This document shows positions 33,010 through 42,872 of a stretch of DNA of 64,000 nt, piece by piece. Origin of the DNA: Nitrospinae bacterium bin107 (lineage in GTDB: Bacteria; UBA8248). The stretch covers positions 62,001 to 126,000 of the forward strand of contig MPNJ01000008.1 of the NCBI GenBank assembly GCA_002238965.1, written 5' to 3'. The stretch's first letter is position 1; each line of letters opens with the position of its first letter. The position numbers were made by a program, and so were the translations under genes. Below the pieces are notes generated by a model. The model was given only the letters and a program-made list of their open reading frames with translations, had not been told where the DNA came from and did not search any database.

Positions 33010-33672
33010 ATGAATTTAATGACCAACCCTTCGTATGCTCTCCCCTTGCGGGCTCTTATCGTCAGCCTCGCAATTTCCTTTCTCCTGAGTGGATGCGGCT
33101 TTCTGCCCACTCAAAGGAGTGATGACATCGAAGGGGGCGGTACCCGCGGCATCGCCTCGTGGTATGGCAATCCCTACCACGGGCGCAAAACGGCAAATGG
33201 TGAAACCTACGACATGCACGCCCTCACCGCCGCGCACCGCACCCTGCCCTTCGGTTCCATCGTCAGAGTTCGTAGAAGCGACGATGGGCGGGTAGTGCAA
33301 GTGCGAATTAACGATCGTGGGCCTTTTTTCATAAACCGCGTTATCGACCTTTCTCGAGAGGCGGCCCGTAGAATCGGGATGCTGCGCAGGGGCACCACCG
33401 AGGTTTCCATTGAACCCCTCTATATTCCCCGAGAGCCGAACCCCAAGTGGATGATCCTGGTGGGCGGGTTTATGGAAAAACCGGAGGCGCAAGAATTCGC
33501 CGATTACTTTCATAGAAACGGCACAACGTCGGAAATTCGGCCCGGCTGGCATGGAAACTACGCCCACTACCACGTGCAGATCAAAGGCCTTGTCGGCGAG
33601 AGTAAAGCGAAGCGATTGGTGGAAAAGCTGCAGCGCAACGGGTACGGGGCATTCATCGTACGGGCGAAATGA
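33010..33672 (+). CDS. rlpA: septal ring lytic transglycosylase RlpA family lipoprotein
   Basis: 220 residues. A lipoprotein signal ends at SFLLSGCG (Cys29). The double-psi beta-barrel domain follows, with GIASWYGNPYHGRKTANGE, the catalytic-region LPFGSIVRVRR and VRINDRGPF containing the conserved Asp. A C-terminal SPOR domain (about residues 150-220, ILVGGFMEKPEAQEFADYF) would bind denuded septal glycan. It cleaves peptidoglycan lacking stem peptides in the periplasm during daughter-cell separation. No strong ribosome site is visible at the chosen ATG. It is convergent with the DUF255 gene. Confidence 0.9.
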   Translation: MNLMTNPSYALPLRALIVSLAISFLLSGCGFLPTQRSDDIEGGGTRGIASWYGNPYHGRKTANGETYDMHALTAAHRTLPFGSIVRVRRSDDGRVVQVRINDRGPFFINRVIDLSREAARRIGMLRRGTTEVSIEPLYIPREPNPKWMILVGGFMEKPEAQEFADYFHRNGTTSEIRPGWHGNYAHYHVQIKGLVGESKAKRLVEKLQRNGYGAFIVRAK

Positions 33673-33677
33673 ACGAT

Positions 33678-35750
33678 TCAACCGTTCTCGAGCGCTTTCT
33701 CAATTGCGCTTAGGTCAGTAAGAGGCTCCTTGCACGTGAAATTTTCACACAGGTAGACGGCGGCTCGTCCCTCCACCATGGCCTTTCCATCGAGCAGAGG
33801 CACTGTGGCATCTGCTTCTTCGCCTGATGATTCGGACTTGAGAGCCAATACTTTATTGGGAATGAAGCGGGAACAGACGGCCCTGAGAGCCGCATTTGTA
33901 TCTTCTGCGTTTTTCTCACCGACAATCGCCACCTCCACCGGGGAATCCAGATGAAAATCAAGCGCCACCAGCATCATGTGGAAGGCGGCCGGAACGCGGC
34001 CCAGATAATCGCCGAACGAGTGCAAAACTTCCTCGCCGCGTTTTGCGAATTCCGTCTCGCCCGAGAGTTTCGCCAGCTTCAATAACCCCAGCGCCGCCAT
34101 CGAGTTCCCGCTCGGAACGGCGCCGTCTTGCGTCATCTTCTTCCTCACGATGAGTTGTTCATGATCGTGAGCCGTAAAGAAGAATGCGCCCCCTTCATCA
34201 TCCCAATAGCGCGATATCATCTCCCGCGCCAAATCAGAGGCCGCTCGAATCCACCGGGGCTCGAAGCTCGCCTCGTACAAATCCACCAGGCCCAGGATCA
34301 GAAAAGCATAATCATCCAGATACGCGTTGAACTTGCTCACACCCTCCCGGTGGCTCCTCTGCAATCCGCGCTCATCGCGCATGTTGTTCAAAATAAAATC
34401 CGCCGCCTTGCCCGCTTCTTCCACATAGGGGGGGTGTTCAAGAATCCTGCCCGCCAAAGCCATCGAGCCGATCATGAGCCCGTTCCAACTCGTAAGAATT
34501 TTATCGTCCAGACCAGGTTTCACACGTTTTTCCCGCTCGGCGAAGAGTTTTGCGCGCCCTCTTTGCAAGACTTCAAAGAGCTTCTCCTCCGTGATCCCCG
34601 ACTCCTCGGCGAAAACGCGAGGTGGTTTCTGAATGAACAAGGCGGAGGTCGTGCCCTCGAAGTTCCCCTCTTCCGTCACGCTGTAGAACCGGCAGAATAT
34701 GTCAGCTTCTTCTTTGCCGAGAATCTCTTCTATTTCCTCAGGACGCCATACGAAGAACTTGCCCTCCTCACCCTCGCTGTCGGCGTCCTGCGCGGAGTAG
34801 AATCCCCCGACCGGGCTGGTCATCTCGCGCAAAACGTAATCAAGGGTATCCGCCACCACGGAGCGGTAAAACGCGCTTCCCGTCGCCTGGTAGGCCTCGA
34901 GGTAGACTCTGGCGAGAAGGCCGTTGTCATAAAGCATTTTCTCGAAGTGCGGAATGAGCCAGTAAGCATCCACGCTGTAGCGGTGAAAACCGCCGCCGAG
35001 TTGATCATACATCCCGCCCAGCGCCATTCTTTGAAGCGTTATCTCGACCATCTTCAGCAATTCCTGATCCGGGGACCGCTTCCATTTTCTTAAAAGTAGC
35101 ATCAGCGCCATGGAGGGCGGGAATTTGGGAGCGTTCCCGAAACCGCCCCAGGTGGAATCGAATCGATCTTTGAGTTCCTGAGCGGCCTGGTCGATCCACT
35201 CCGTTTTCAAATCACCTTCCGCAGACGTTACGACCCCCATTTGCTGCAGATTCGCAGTGATGCTTTCTGCGTTCGTATGCAAATCGTCCTGTCTCGTTTG
35301 ATAAACTTCGGCCAGCCTCAAGAGCACGTTTTTGAAGCCGGGCCTCCCCCATTTGTCATCCGGCGGAAAATACGTGCCCCCGAAGAAGGGCCTCAAATCC
35401 GGGAGCAGGAATACGCTCATCGGCCAACCGCCCTGGCCCGTCATCATCTGCACCGCTTCCATATAGATACCGTCGATATCGGGGCGTTCTTCCCGATCCA
35501 CCTTGATGGAAACGAAATGCTCGTTCAGGATTTCAGCGATCCCCTCATCCTCGAAACTCTCATGCTCCATCACATGGCACCAATGGCATGCGGAATAGCC
35601 GACGGACAAGAAAATGGGTTTATTCTCTTCTCTTGATTTGCTGAGCGCATCCTCGCCCCAGGGATACCACTGCACCGGATTGTATTGATGCTGCAAGAGA
35701 TACGGGCTCGTCTCCTGTGCGAGGCGGTTCTTTTGCAGGGGCTGATTCAT
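33678..35750 (-). CDS. thioredoxin domain-containing protein, DUF255 (YyaL/SPATA20 type)
   Basis: 690 residues, the usual length. The N-terminal thioredoxin-like domain has [13 protein letters not shown] and the active-site-like [16 protein letters not shown] with Cys55 and Cys58, then DREERPDID and [20 protein letters not shown]. The remainder is an alpha-toroid resembling N-acylglucosamine 2-epimerase (for example [16 protein letters not shown]). It is a widely conserved cytoplasmic protein of unknown biochemical role, possibly binding or modifying sugars under redox control. Confidence 0.93.
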   Translation of the reverse strand: MNQPLQKNRLAQETSPYLLQHQYNPVQWYPWGEDALSKSREENKPIFLSVGYSACHWCHVMEHESFEDEGIAEILNEHFVSIKVDREERPDIDGIYMEAVQMMTGQGGWPMSVFLLPDLRPFFGGTYFPPDDKWGRPGFKNVLLRLAEVYQTRQDDLHTNAESITANLQQMGVVTSAEGDLKTEWIDQAAQELKDRFDSTWGGFGNAPKFPPSMALMLLLRKWKRSPDQELLKMVEITLQRMALGGMYDQLGGGFHRYSVDAYWLIPHFEKMLYDNGLLARVYLEAYQATGSAFYRSVVADTLDYVLREMTSPVGGFYSAQDADSEGEEGKFFVWRPEEIEEILGKEEADIFCRFYSVTEEGNFEGTTSALFIQKPPRVFAEESGITEEKLFEVLQRGRAKLFAEREKRVKPGLDDKILTSWNGLMIGSMALAGRILEHPPYVEEAGKAADFILNNMRDERGLQRSHREGVSKFNAYLDDYAFLILGLVDLYEASFEPRWIRAASDLAREMISRYWDDEGGAFFFTAHDHEQLIVRKKMTQDGAVPSGNSMAALGLLKLAKLSGETEFAKRGEEVLHSFGDYLGRVPAAFHMMLVALDFHLDSPVEVAIVGEKNAEDTNAALRAVCSRFIPNKVLALKSESSGEEADATVPLLDGKAMVEGRAAVYLCENFTCKEPLTDLSAIEKALENG

Positions 35751-35823
35751 GAATTCCTCATATGAACGGATGAAAGATCACTGGCCGCGAAAAGACGCCT
35801 GTCGACAGGGTATGGGAGAATGA

Positions 35824-36327
35824 TCAACAAAACAATTCGGGCTGCGGAACCATTTGCGCATGTGTCTCCACACGCCCGTCCCCACGAATGTGCGAAATAT
35901 TTTCGCCGCAACTCTCCGCCCAGGCCGCCGATACCAGATGCAGGCGATGACAGTTTCTCGGGTTCTCCTCCGCACAAAGAACCGCCGTGGGTTCTTTTCC
36001 CACTTGCGTTCTCAAGCGCTCCATCGCAAGGATGAAACTCTCATCACGCCTCACTTTCTTCCAGTCGATGCGCCTATCAGAGCCAAAGAATTCTGGGTTT
36101 TCACTAAAGTTGCGTTTCCCGCCCAACGCCTCTCCTTCCCAGACGTATGCGATATTTCGCGATGAGAGGCTTTGTCTCATCTTCTCTCTACTGAACTGTG
36201 GATTTCTCCTGCTGTAGGGGATGCTGCGAACATCCACAACGCATGCGATCTCATGACGAGCTAGCAAGTCAAGGAATTTCTCCGCGCAGTGGTTGCTGTG
36301 GCCTATCGTCCAGAGCGGGTGCTTCAA
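35824..36327 (-). CDS. DUF488 domain protein
   Basis: 167 residues from a TTG start at 36327, which overlaps the stop of the M20 peptidase gene (TTGA) and has GGGAGG 6 nt upstream. An ATG at 36363 would lack this site. DUF488 motifs are TIGHSNH at the N-terminus, VVDVRSIPYSRRNPQFSRE and the Cys pair in LCAEENPRNCHR. Function is unknown; the fold resembles a small nuclease or rhodanese-like domain. Translation is probably coupled to the peptidase gene. Confidence 0.85.
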   Translation of the reverse strand: MKHPLWTIGHSNHCAEKFLDLLARHEIACVVDVRSIPYSRRNPQFSREKMRQSLSSRNIAYVWEGEALGGKRNFSENPEFFGSDRRIDWKKVRRDESFILAMERLRTQVGKEPTAVLCAEENPRNCHRLHLVSAAWAESCGENISHIRGDGRVETHAQMVPQPELFC

Positions 36328-37664
36328 GCGAATCCTCCCATGAGAGTCGCCGCAATCTCGCATCCACGATGAAAAATCTCTACGTCAATGTTCTCATCAG
36401 GCGCGTGAGCGTTCGAATCCGCGTTGGCGAGGGGGAACCAGACAGATGGAATCCCTAAGTCTATCGTAAACATGCTGTCGGGTACGCTGCCGCCGAAGTT
36501 GGGGTAGATGACCGGTTCGACGCCGTAGCCTCCAACGGCCTTGATGACCATTTGCACATAGGGGTTGTCCGCAGGCGTTTTGCTGGCATCGAACGTGGCC
36601 ATCTTGCGTACTTCGATGTCATCGAATCCCTCTGCATTCAAGAATGAACACACATCCCCGAACAGCTTGTCCGGGTCCTGCTCCACGACGAGGCGGAAAT
36701 CCAGCTTGGCGCGCGCGGAACCTGGCAGGACCGTTTTCATGCCATCGTTGGAATATCCCCCTTGGAATCCACAGATGTTCAGGTTCGGCTGGGTTAATAC
36801 TTTCGTATAAAAGGCGGAAAGATCCGGAATACGGGAGGCGCCTTCTCCGATGACGGCCCGTAGCTCCGCCTCCGGATCAGGAATTCCTTCCAGCGCATCC
36901 TGATCCGCATCCCCTATCGGGAGCACTGACTCATAAAACCCCGGCACGCGCACCCTTCCCTCATTATCTCGCAGGCATTGCACAGCCTCCATGAGGCGCC
37001 AGAACGGGTTCGGCGCCGGCCCTCCATAAGACCCGGAATGGAGGTCTTTTCCGACGCCGCGCGAGATTAGTTCGATATAAAGCAATCCTCTGCAGCCCAA
37101 AGAGAGCGTCGGCCTGCCCGATGGATGTACGGAGCCATCGGATGAGCAGGCGATATCGGCTTTCAACAACTCCTTGTTCGCTTGTATGAATTTTCTCAAA
37201 TTAGGCGAACCCATCTCTTCTTCCCCTTCAATCAAAAATTTGAGGGTGATGGGCATTTTCGTGTTCGTCTGGTGGAAGGCTTCAACCGCCTTGATCTGGG
37301 CGAAGTGCTGGCCCTTGTTGTCTCCCGACCCTCTTGCGTAGAGGCGGCCATCTCGCACCTGTGGTTCAAATGGTTCAGAACGCCAGCTCTCGGAAATATC
37401 GGCCGGCTGAACGTCATAGTGGCCATAGATGAGCATCGTGGGCGCATCCGGAGGCCCCTTCACCTCTCCGTATACAAGAGAAATACCCTCGGTCGGCAGA
37501 ATCTGCGCCTCGATGCCTGCGCTACGCATCAACGCCACCAGGTGCGCAGCCGCCTCCTCGACACCGACACCCAACGTGCTGATAGAGGGTATCTTGAGGT
37601 ATTCGATGAGTTCCGCCAGCCTCTGCTCTCTCCTGGATCGCAGAAAATCAATCACCGCCGACAT
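36324..37664 (-). CDS. M20 family dipeptidase/zinc peptidase
   Basis: 446 residues. The di-zinc site is evident: GHYDVQPA (His82, Asp84), ARGSGDNKGQ, the catalytic EGEEEMGS and a late HAPDEN His. A dimerisation domain with KDLHSGSYGG lies in the middle. This pattern (LIYGHYDVQP with GSGDNKG) is typical of carnosinase/cytosolic non-specific dipeptidase-like M20 peptidases. AAGGAGG precedes the ATG. No signal peptide, so it probably trims imported or recycled dipeptides in the cytoplasm. Confidence 0.92.
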   Translation of the reverse strand: MSAVIDFLRSRREQRLAELIEYLKIPSISTLGVGVEEAAAHLVALMRSAGIEAQILPTEGISLVYGEVKGPPDAPTMLIYGHYDVQPADISESWRSEPFEPQVRDGRLYARGSGDNKGQHFAQIKAVEAFHQTNTKMPITLKFLIEGEEEMGSPNLRKFIQANKELLKADIACSSDGSVHPSGRPTLSLGCRGLLYIELISRGVGKDLHSGSYGGPAPNPFWRLMEAVQCLRDNEGRVRVPGFYESVLPIGDADQDALEGIPDPEAELRAVIGEGASRIPDLSAFYTKVLTQPNLNICGFQGGYSNDGMKTVLPGSARAKLDFRLVVEQDPDKLFGDVCSFLNAEGFDDIEVRKMATFDASKTPADNPYVQMVIKAVGGYGVEPVIYPNFGGSVPDSMFTIDLGIPSVWFPLANADSNAHAPDENIDVEIFHRGCEIAATLMGGFA

Positions 37665-37786
37665 TCAATCCTCCTTCACATAAACTAAATTCGCCGAGAT
37701 GTTGCCGAAATCGTCCTCCCGGACTATTCTCAGAAGTGGTATGAACCTGCCAACTCTTTTGCCGCCGTGCAAAAACTGGGTTTCGC

Positions 37787-38797
37787 ATGACTCGATCTGT
37801 ACTTAGCATAATTCATCGCTTCTTCAAGATCATCCGCATAAGAGCCCTCTTGCTTTTCATCTTCGTCGTGTTGATGGTGACAAGCTGCGCCCGGCCCCGC
37901 ACGCTGAACCTGGCGCCTGCTCCTGCTGGAAGTTACGACCACAAGGGAAGCTACGTCGAACTGCCATCGAGCATCGAAACCGCCTTGATGACAGGATATC
38001 TGGTGCGTCCCTTGAGAGCCGGGAGATATCCTTGCGTCGTATTGCTGCACGGGAAAGGCGGTTGGTGGCGGGCATACATCCGCTACGCCCGAAAACTCGC
38101 GAGCCATGGATTCTCATCCTTGGTCATCAATTATTACTCGGTGCACCAGGTGGACCTCGAGGGTCTCAGAACACCTTTCGTCCAACGAAAATCGAATTTT
38201 GAACGCCAGAATGAAGACATCAATCGAGCCGTTTCCACCTTTGCGAAAAGCGCGCATTGCATACAAAACAAGGTTGGTCTCATCGGATTCTCGCTAGGCG
38301 CAGACAAGGCGTTCCGTGCGGCCGCGTCGCTTCCGGTCGTGAAGGCCGTGGTAGCCTATTATGGTCCCTATGATTATGCGGCTCTGATTAAAAAGCGCAT
38401 CAACTCCGTTGTGCTCGCACTTGCAACAGAGGATTTGCTGCGCTGGAAAGATTATCTGGAATTTCACAGCCCCGCCAACAAGATACAGAACACGAAAGCT
38501 TCCACCTTGATGTTTCATGGCGTGGCGGATGGGCTCATTCCCGTGCAGCAATCATTCACGATGATGAGAAAACTGCTAGCGAGAAAATCAGGTTACGCCC
38601 AATTGAAACTTTATGAGGGCACCGGCCACAATTTCGTTCTCAGAAGGAGAACTCCTCGGGAAAGAGAAGACTCGATTCGGCTCGCGTTGCTTTTCCTCAA
38701 AGACCACTTGCCCCGAACCGGAGAAACCCCCGTACCAAAAGAATTGAAAAAAAAACGGGCCGAATTTCATTCTGAAACCGACAAACAAGATAGTTGA
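37787..38797 (+). CDS. dienelactone hydrolase-like lipoprotein
   Basis: 336 residues. An N-terminal hydrophobic segment ends at MVTSCA, a plausible lipobox with Cys34, so the enzyme is probably anchored in the envelope. The alpha/beta hydrolase core shows VVLLHGKGGW, the nucleophile elbow GFSLG (Ser rather than the Cys of true dienelactone hydrolase), HGVADGLIP with the Asp, and GTGHNF with the His. A basic C-terminal tail follows. It precedes DUF3604 by 6 nt and PIG-L follows, forming one operon that could process an external ester or conjugate. Confidence 0.82.
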   Translation: MTRSVLSIIHRFFKIIRIRALLLFIFVVLMVTSCARPRTLNLAPAPAGSYDHKGSYVELPSSIETALMTGYLVRPLRAGRYPCVVLLHGKGGWWRAYIRYARKLASHGFSSLVINYYSVHQVDLEGLRTPFVQRKSNFERQNEDINRAVSTFAKSAHCIQNKVGLIGFSLGADKAFRAAASLPVVKAVVAYYGPYDYAALIKKRINSVVLALATEDLLRWKDYLEFHSPANKIQNTKASTLMFHGVADGLIPVQQSFTMMRKLLARKSGYAQLKLYEGTGHNFVLRRRTPREREDSIRLALLFLKDHLPRTGETPVPKELKKKRAEFHSETDKQDS

Positions 38798-38803
38798 CAC
38801 ATC

Positions 38804-41020
38804 ATGGATACGACACCTGACGGCAGACACGGTAAGAGTGAATCCTGGGTTCGCGAATGGGTGGGATGGTGCGAACTCGCTCCCGCCGGTGACGTGGAAG
38901 TAGGCGCATGGGGCACGTGGGAGCTCACTTACCACGTTGGCAGATACGGCGTGGATGATGGCGGGACTATCGTCCTTTCGCGACGTTTCGCCAGTGATTG
39001 GGCCAAGCCGCAAACCGACGCGCCCGGTGAGCCTCACTATGCGAGTGTAAGTACGAGCGGGAGCACCTCGCTCAGGGGTAGATGGGACCCGAAATCGAAC
39101 ATCAGGCCCTGGCAGCAAGGCCTGGCCATCGATGTATTTGACAGCTATCTGGCGGAAGGCGATACGGTAACCATTGTTCTGGGAGACCGTAGCGGGGGCG
39201 GAGCGGGAACCCGCGCTCAAACCTTTTGCGAAAAAAATTTCCGCCTCAGGCTTTTTGTTGATTGCTTCGGCTCGAATCGATTCATCGAAGCCGCCGATAC
39301 GCCCGCTATTTCCATCGTACCGGGAAATCCCGCCCGCCTCGTCATTCACGGGCCGACCGAACAGGCACCCGATGAGACATCCTGGATGCAGGTGAAACTC
39401 GAGGACATCTGGGGAAATCCATGCCGCGGCATAGATGCGCAAGTTTCGCTCGCTGCCGAGGGCGGAATCTGCGAGGGGCTGCCAGGAACCGTTCAATTCA
39501 AGCGTGGCGAACCAGCAGTTGTCCGCCTGGAGAATCTGTGCTGGGAATCCGGGGAATGGGGGCGCATAAGAGGTGACGCAGGGGGCGACATCCCTCCTGC
39601 ATACAGCAATTACATATACGCCATGGAAAAAATCCACCAGTGGCGGCCATTCTGGGGCGATCTGCACGGCCAAAGCGAGGAAACGGTAGGCACGAACACC
39701 GTCGATGACTACTTCGCATTTGCCCGTAACATGGCCGGAGCGCAATTTTCCTGCCATCAGGGGAATGATTTTCAAGTCACGAAAAACACCTGGAGCGCCA
39801 TTCGAGCGGCCACGAGGAAATACAACGAGCCTGGACGCTTCGTTACGTTCCTGGGCGTTGAATGGTCCGCCGTGACTGGTATGGGCGGGGACAGGAACGT
39901 CATGTATCTAGGCGACGATGGCCCTCTGCACCGTACCAGCCACTGGCAACTGGAGGACTGGACAGATCAGGAAAAGGACAGATATCCCCTAGATGCACTC
40001 TACGGCGCCTTGGAAGGCAGCCGGGACGTCACCCTAGTCCCCCATATCGGGGGCCGGCGGGCGAGCCTGGACTATCACCACGCAGAACTTGAGCGCGTTA
40101 TGGAAATATATTCTTCCTGGGGACGATTCGAATGGTTCGTCGAGGAAGCCCTGGAAATGGGCTGGCGCGTGGGCATCACGGCAGGGAGCGATGGGCACAA
40201 GGGCCGCCCGGGAGCGAGCTACCCGGGAGCGGCTATTTTCGGGGTCTATGGCGGTTACGCCTGCATTTATGCAACAGAACTCACGCGCGCGAGCCTCTGG
40301 GAAGCGATCCAGGCCAGACGCGTCTATGCGACGACGGGCAAGAAAATTCATCTCTCCTTTTCGGCTGGCGAACATTTTATGGGAGAGGAATTCGAATCCA
40401 CCGATCCACCAGTGTTCAAAGTCCGCGCAACGGGCGAATGCGGGATTGAGTCGATTGAGCTAAAGCGCGCCTCACAAACCATCTGTTCTTATCGCCCTAA
40501 AGATACGGCTGCCCAAAATTCTGTCTGGTTTCGAGTCTCCTGGAGCGGCGCCCGCATACACCAGCGCAACCGCCAAACTCATTGGCACGGCGGTTTACGG
40601 GTCGATAAAGGGAGAATCGAAGAGCCCAGAGACTGGCAAGTGGATAATCTTGAGGAAGGCATACAGTCGGCCGATGAGCAGAGCATCCGGTGGTTGAGCC
40701 GCACGACCGGGGATGCGGACGGCGTCGAATTCCGCATTTCAGGCGGAGAAGGCGCAACGCTTTTTTTTGAAACCGACGTCGTTTCCTTTGATGTGAATCT
40801 CGATACCATCGGGGCCATTCCCTATGTAGTGGATGCAGGCGGCGTTCGCCAACAAGTGGAAGTGCAGCGCATCAGCCCAACGCTTGGGAACCCTCACACG
40901 AACGTCATATTCGACGTTGATGAAAGTGATTTTCATGACGGCTGGAACCCCTACTTCATCAGGTTGATGCAAGAAGACGGAGCATTGGCCTGGAGCAGCC
41001 CCATTTTTGTGAAAAGGTGA
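38804..41020 (+). CDS. DUF3604 domain protein (PHP-like metal-dependent fold)
   Basis: 738 residues. An N-terminal beta-rich domain (about 1-270) precedes a PHP-like metallohydrolase region with FWGDLHGQSEETVG, DDYFAFARNMAG, FVTFLGVEWSA, VPHIGG and GITAGSDGHKGRPG. These His and Asp residues would bind two or three metals. A C-terminal beta-sandwich domain ends the protein. No signal peptide is seen. DUF3604 proteins are common in marine and sponge-associated bacteria and have no settled function. The gene starts 6 nt after the lipoprotein and is followed at 4 nt by PIG-L. Confidence 0.9.
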   Translation: MDTTPDGRHGKSESWVREWVGWCELAPAGDVEVGAWGTWELTYHVGRYGVDDGGTIVLSRRFASDWAKPQTDAPGEPHYASVSTSGSTSLRGRWDPKSNIRPWQQGLAIDVFDSYLAEGDTVTIVLGDRSGGGAGTRAQTFCEKNFRLRLFVDCFGSNRFIEAADTPAISIVPGNPARLVIHGPTEQAPDETSWMQVKLEDIWGNPCRGIDAQVSLAAEGGICEGLPGTVQFKRGEPAVVRLENLCWESGEWGRIRGDAGGDIPPAYSNYIYAMEKIHQWRPFWGDLHGQSEETVGTNTVDDYFAFARNMAGAQFSCHQGNDFQVTKNTWSAIRAATRKYNEPGRFVTFLGVEWSAVTGMGGDRNVMYLGDDGPLHRTSHWQLEDWTDQEKDRYPLDALYGALEGSRDVTLVPHIGGRRASLDYHHAELERVMEIYSSWGRFEWFVEEALEMGWRVGITAGSDGHKGRPGASYPGAAIFGVYGGYACIYATELTRASLWEAIQARRVYATTGKKIHLSFSAGEHFMGEEFESTDPPVFKVRATGECGIESIELKRASQTICSYRPKDTAAQNSVWFRVSWSGARIHQRNRQTHWHGGLRVDKGRIEEPRDWQVDNLEEGIQSADEQSIRWLSRTTGDADGVEFRISGGEGATLFFETDVVSFDVNLDTIGAIPYVVDAGGVRQQVEVQRISPTLGNPHTNVIFDVDESDFHDGWNPYFIRLMQEDGALAWSSPIFVKR

Positions 41021-41024
41021 AAAA

Positions 41025-41750
41025 ATGACGGCGAACAAACTACTTACTCTCGATGAAAATTGGCAGCGAGCGTTGGCCATCGTGGCTCATCCGGATGACA
41101 TGGAATTCGGCGCCTCGAGCGCGGTCGCAAGGTGGACGGCCCAAGGTAAGGAAGTTTCATACATTCTCATGACGAGTGGCGAGGCGGGCATCGACGGGAT
41201 GTCGCCGGAAGAAGCCGGCCCCGCGAGAGAAGAGGAAGAAATAAAAAGCGCCGCCATCGTCGGTGTGGGAAATGTCGAATTCCTGGGCTATACGGATGGG
41301 ATCATCGAGTACAATCTGGATTTAAGACGCGATCTCACCCGGAAAATCAGAACCTACCGACCTGAAATCGTGATCACACTTTCCCACCACCTCACCTGGC
41401 CGGGCGGCCCATTGAACATGGCGGATCATCGCTGGCTCGCCTATGGCGTGATGGACGCGAGCCGCGATGCTGGAAACCGCTGGATTTTTCCCGAACTACT
41501 GGACGAAGGCCTGGAACCCTGGACGGGCGTTCGAATGGTTTTGCTCAGCGGCTCTCCTGAATCCACAATTGCCGTGGATGTCACTGAGCACCTCGATACA
41601 GGAATCGCATCCTTACAAGCCCATAAGCTCTACATCGACAATCTCGCGCAAGGGTTCGACTCTGTCGCTTTTCTCACCCAGGCGGCCATCGAAACAGGGA
41701 AGCATGCCGGATACAAATTTGCGGTATCGTTCGAGGCGATCACGATATAA
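41025..41750 (+). CDS. PIG-L family deacetylase
   Basis: 241 residues. The zinc motif AHPDDMEFG (His22, Asp25) and the later NMADHRW are the PIG-L/LmbE signature of N-acetyl-sugar deacetylases such as MshB, BshB and GlcNAc-PI deacetylase. TSGEAGIDG is the usual following loop. AAGGTG lies upstream of the ATG. As the third gene of a lipoprotein hydrolase, DUF3604, deacetylase operon, it may act on an acetylated sugar conjugate. The substrate is unknown. Confidence 0.9.
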   Translation: MTANKLLTLDENWQRALAIVAHPDDMEFGASSAVARWTAQGKEVSYILMTSGEAGIDGMSPEEAGPAREEEEIKSAAIVGVGNVEFLGYTDGIIEYNLDLRRDLTRKIRTYRPEIVITLSHHLTWPGGPLNMADHRWLAYGVMDASRDAGNRWIFPELLDEGLEPWTGVRMVLLSGSPESTIAVDVTEHLDTGIASLQAHKLYIDNLAQGFDSVAFLTQAAIETGKHAGYKFAVSFEAITI

Positions 41751-41871
41751 TTATCTGAAAAAAAAATGTGGCTCAAGGCTATATCTTCTCAAGCGAATTG
41801 GGTAGTATTCGCCTGCAGTTTGGCTGTGATGCACTATCTTAGAATGATTTATACATCCGATGAGGGAATGA

Positions 41872-42816
41872 ATGCTTGATGATGCAACAAAACTAGAGTT
41901 AAGGGAAAAACACTACAACGCCACAGTCGTGGATATCGTCTGGCAGCATGAGACGCTCGCATGTTTTCGCGTAAAACCCGATTTCGACTTTCCCGAATAT
42001 AAATCAGGGCAATATACGACGCTGGGCTTAGGAAATTGGGAGCCTCGCCACGAAGACGCTGTCAAGGAAAAAGAACTCGACGAGAAGAGAATCAGGCGAT
42101 TGGGAAGACGCGCCTATTCCGTGTCCCACCCTGTGGTCAACGGAGCGGGAGAACTGTTTCCGCCGGATGATTTGGATTTTCTGGAATTCTACATCGTCAT
42201 GGTCATCGGTGCGGAAGGAGAGCCCGCGCCTCTTCTTACCCCGAGGCTCTTCCTCCTGAAATCTGGCGATCGTATTCACATGGGCCAGAAATTTACTGGT
42301 GAATACACGCTCGAATGCATGAACGATATTCGTAACGATGACAATTCTCTCGTCGTCTTCGCAGGCACGGGAACGGGAGAAGGCCCGCATAACCACATGA
42401 TTTGGGAGCTTCTTCGCACGGGCTACAAAGGGCAAATCGCCAGCATCAACGTCGTTCGATACAATAACGACCTTGCATACGAACCCCTCTATAGAGAACT
42501 CGAGAAGAAATATCCCACGCTCTCATATCACGCGCTCACCACGCGCGAGGCGGATACCATCAACAACAAGATATATGTGCAGGATTATCTGGCCACGGGC
42601 ATGTTCGAGGAAAACATCGGCCGCAAGATGGACCCTGCGAACACGCATCTGTTCTTGTGCGGAAACCCAGACATGATCGGTATCCCGAAAGTTCGGGAAG
42701 GCGAGAAAATATGGCCCGAAGGCGCGCCGGGCGTCATTCAGATCATGGAAGATCGCGGCTTCACGATGGACTATGGCCAGACAAAGGGAAACATCCATTA
42801 CGAGAAATACTGGTAA
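41872..42816 (+). CDS. FAD-dependent ferredoxin/flavodoxin-NADP reductase-like protein
   Basis: 314 residues. The FAD domain has RRAYSVSHPVV (RxYS type flavin motif) and LLKSGDRIHMGQKFTGEYTL; the nucleotide domain has VVFAGTGTGEGPHNHMIWEL. The C-terminal LCGNPDMIGIP and EDRGFTMDYGQ segment resembles Fpr-type reductases. It would transfer electrons between NAD(P)H and ferredoxin or flavodoxin. It is the first gene of a plus-strand group that ends with a ferredoxin-dependent AOR, so it may recycle the ferredoxin reduced by that enzyme. Confidence 0.85.
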   Translation: MLDDATKLELREKHYNATVVDIVWQHETLACFRVKPDFDFPEYKSGQYTTLGLGNWEPRHEDAVKEKELDEKRIRRLGRRAYSVSHPVVNGAGELFPPDDLDFLEFYIVMVIGAEGEPAPLLTPRLFLLKSGDRIHMGQKFTGEYTLECMNDIRNDDNSLVVFAGTGTGEGPHNHMIWELLRTGYKGQIASINVVRYNNDLAYEPLYRELEKKYPTLSYHALTTREADTINNKIYVQDYLATGMFEENIGRKMDPANTHLFLCGNPDMIGIPKVREGEKIWPEGAPGVIQIMEDRGFTMDYGQTKGNIHYEKYW

Positions 42817-42872
42817 GACCTTAGTTTTACACCTTACCTCGGCTCTGGTAGACGAAATCAGCAGGAGGTCTC

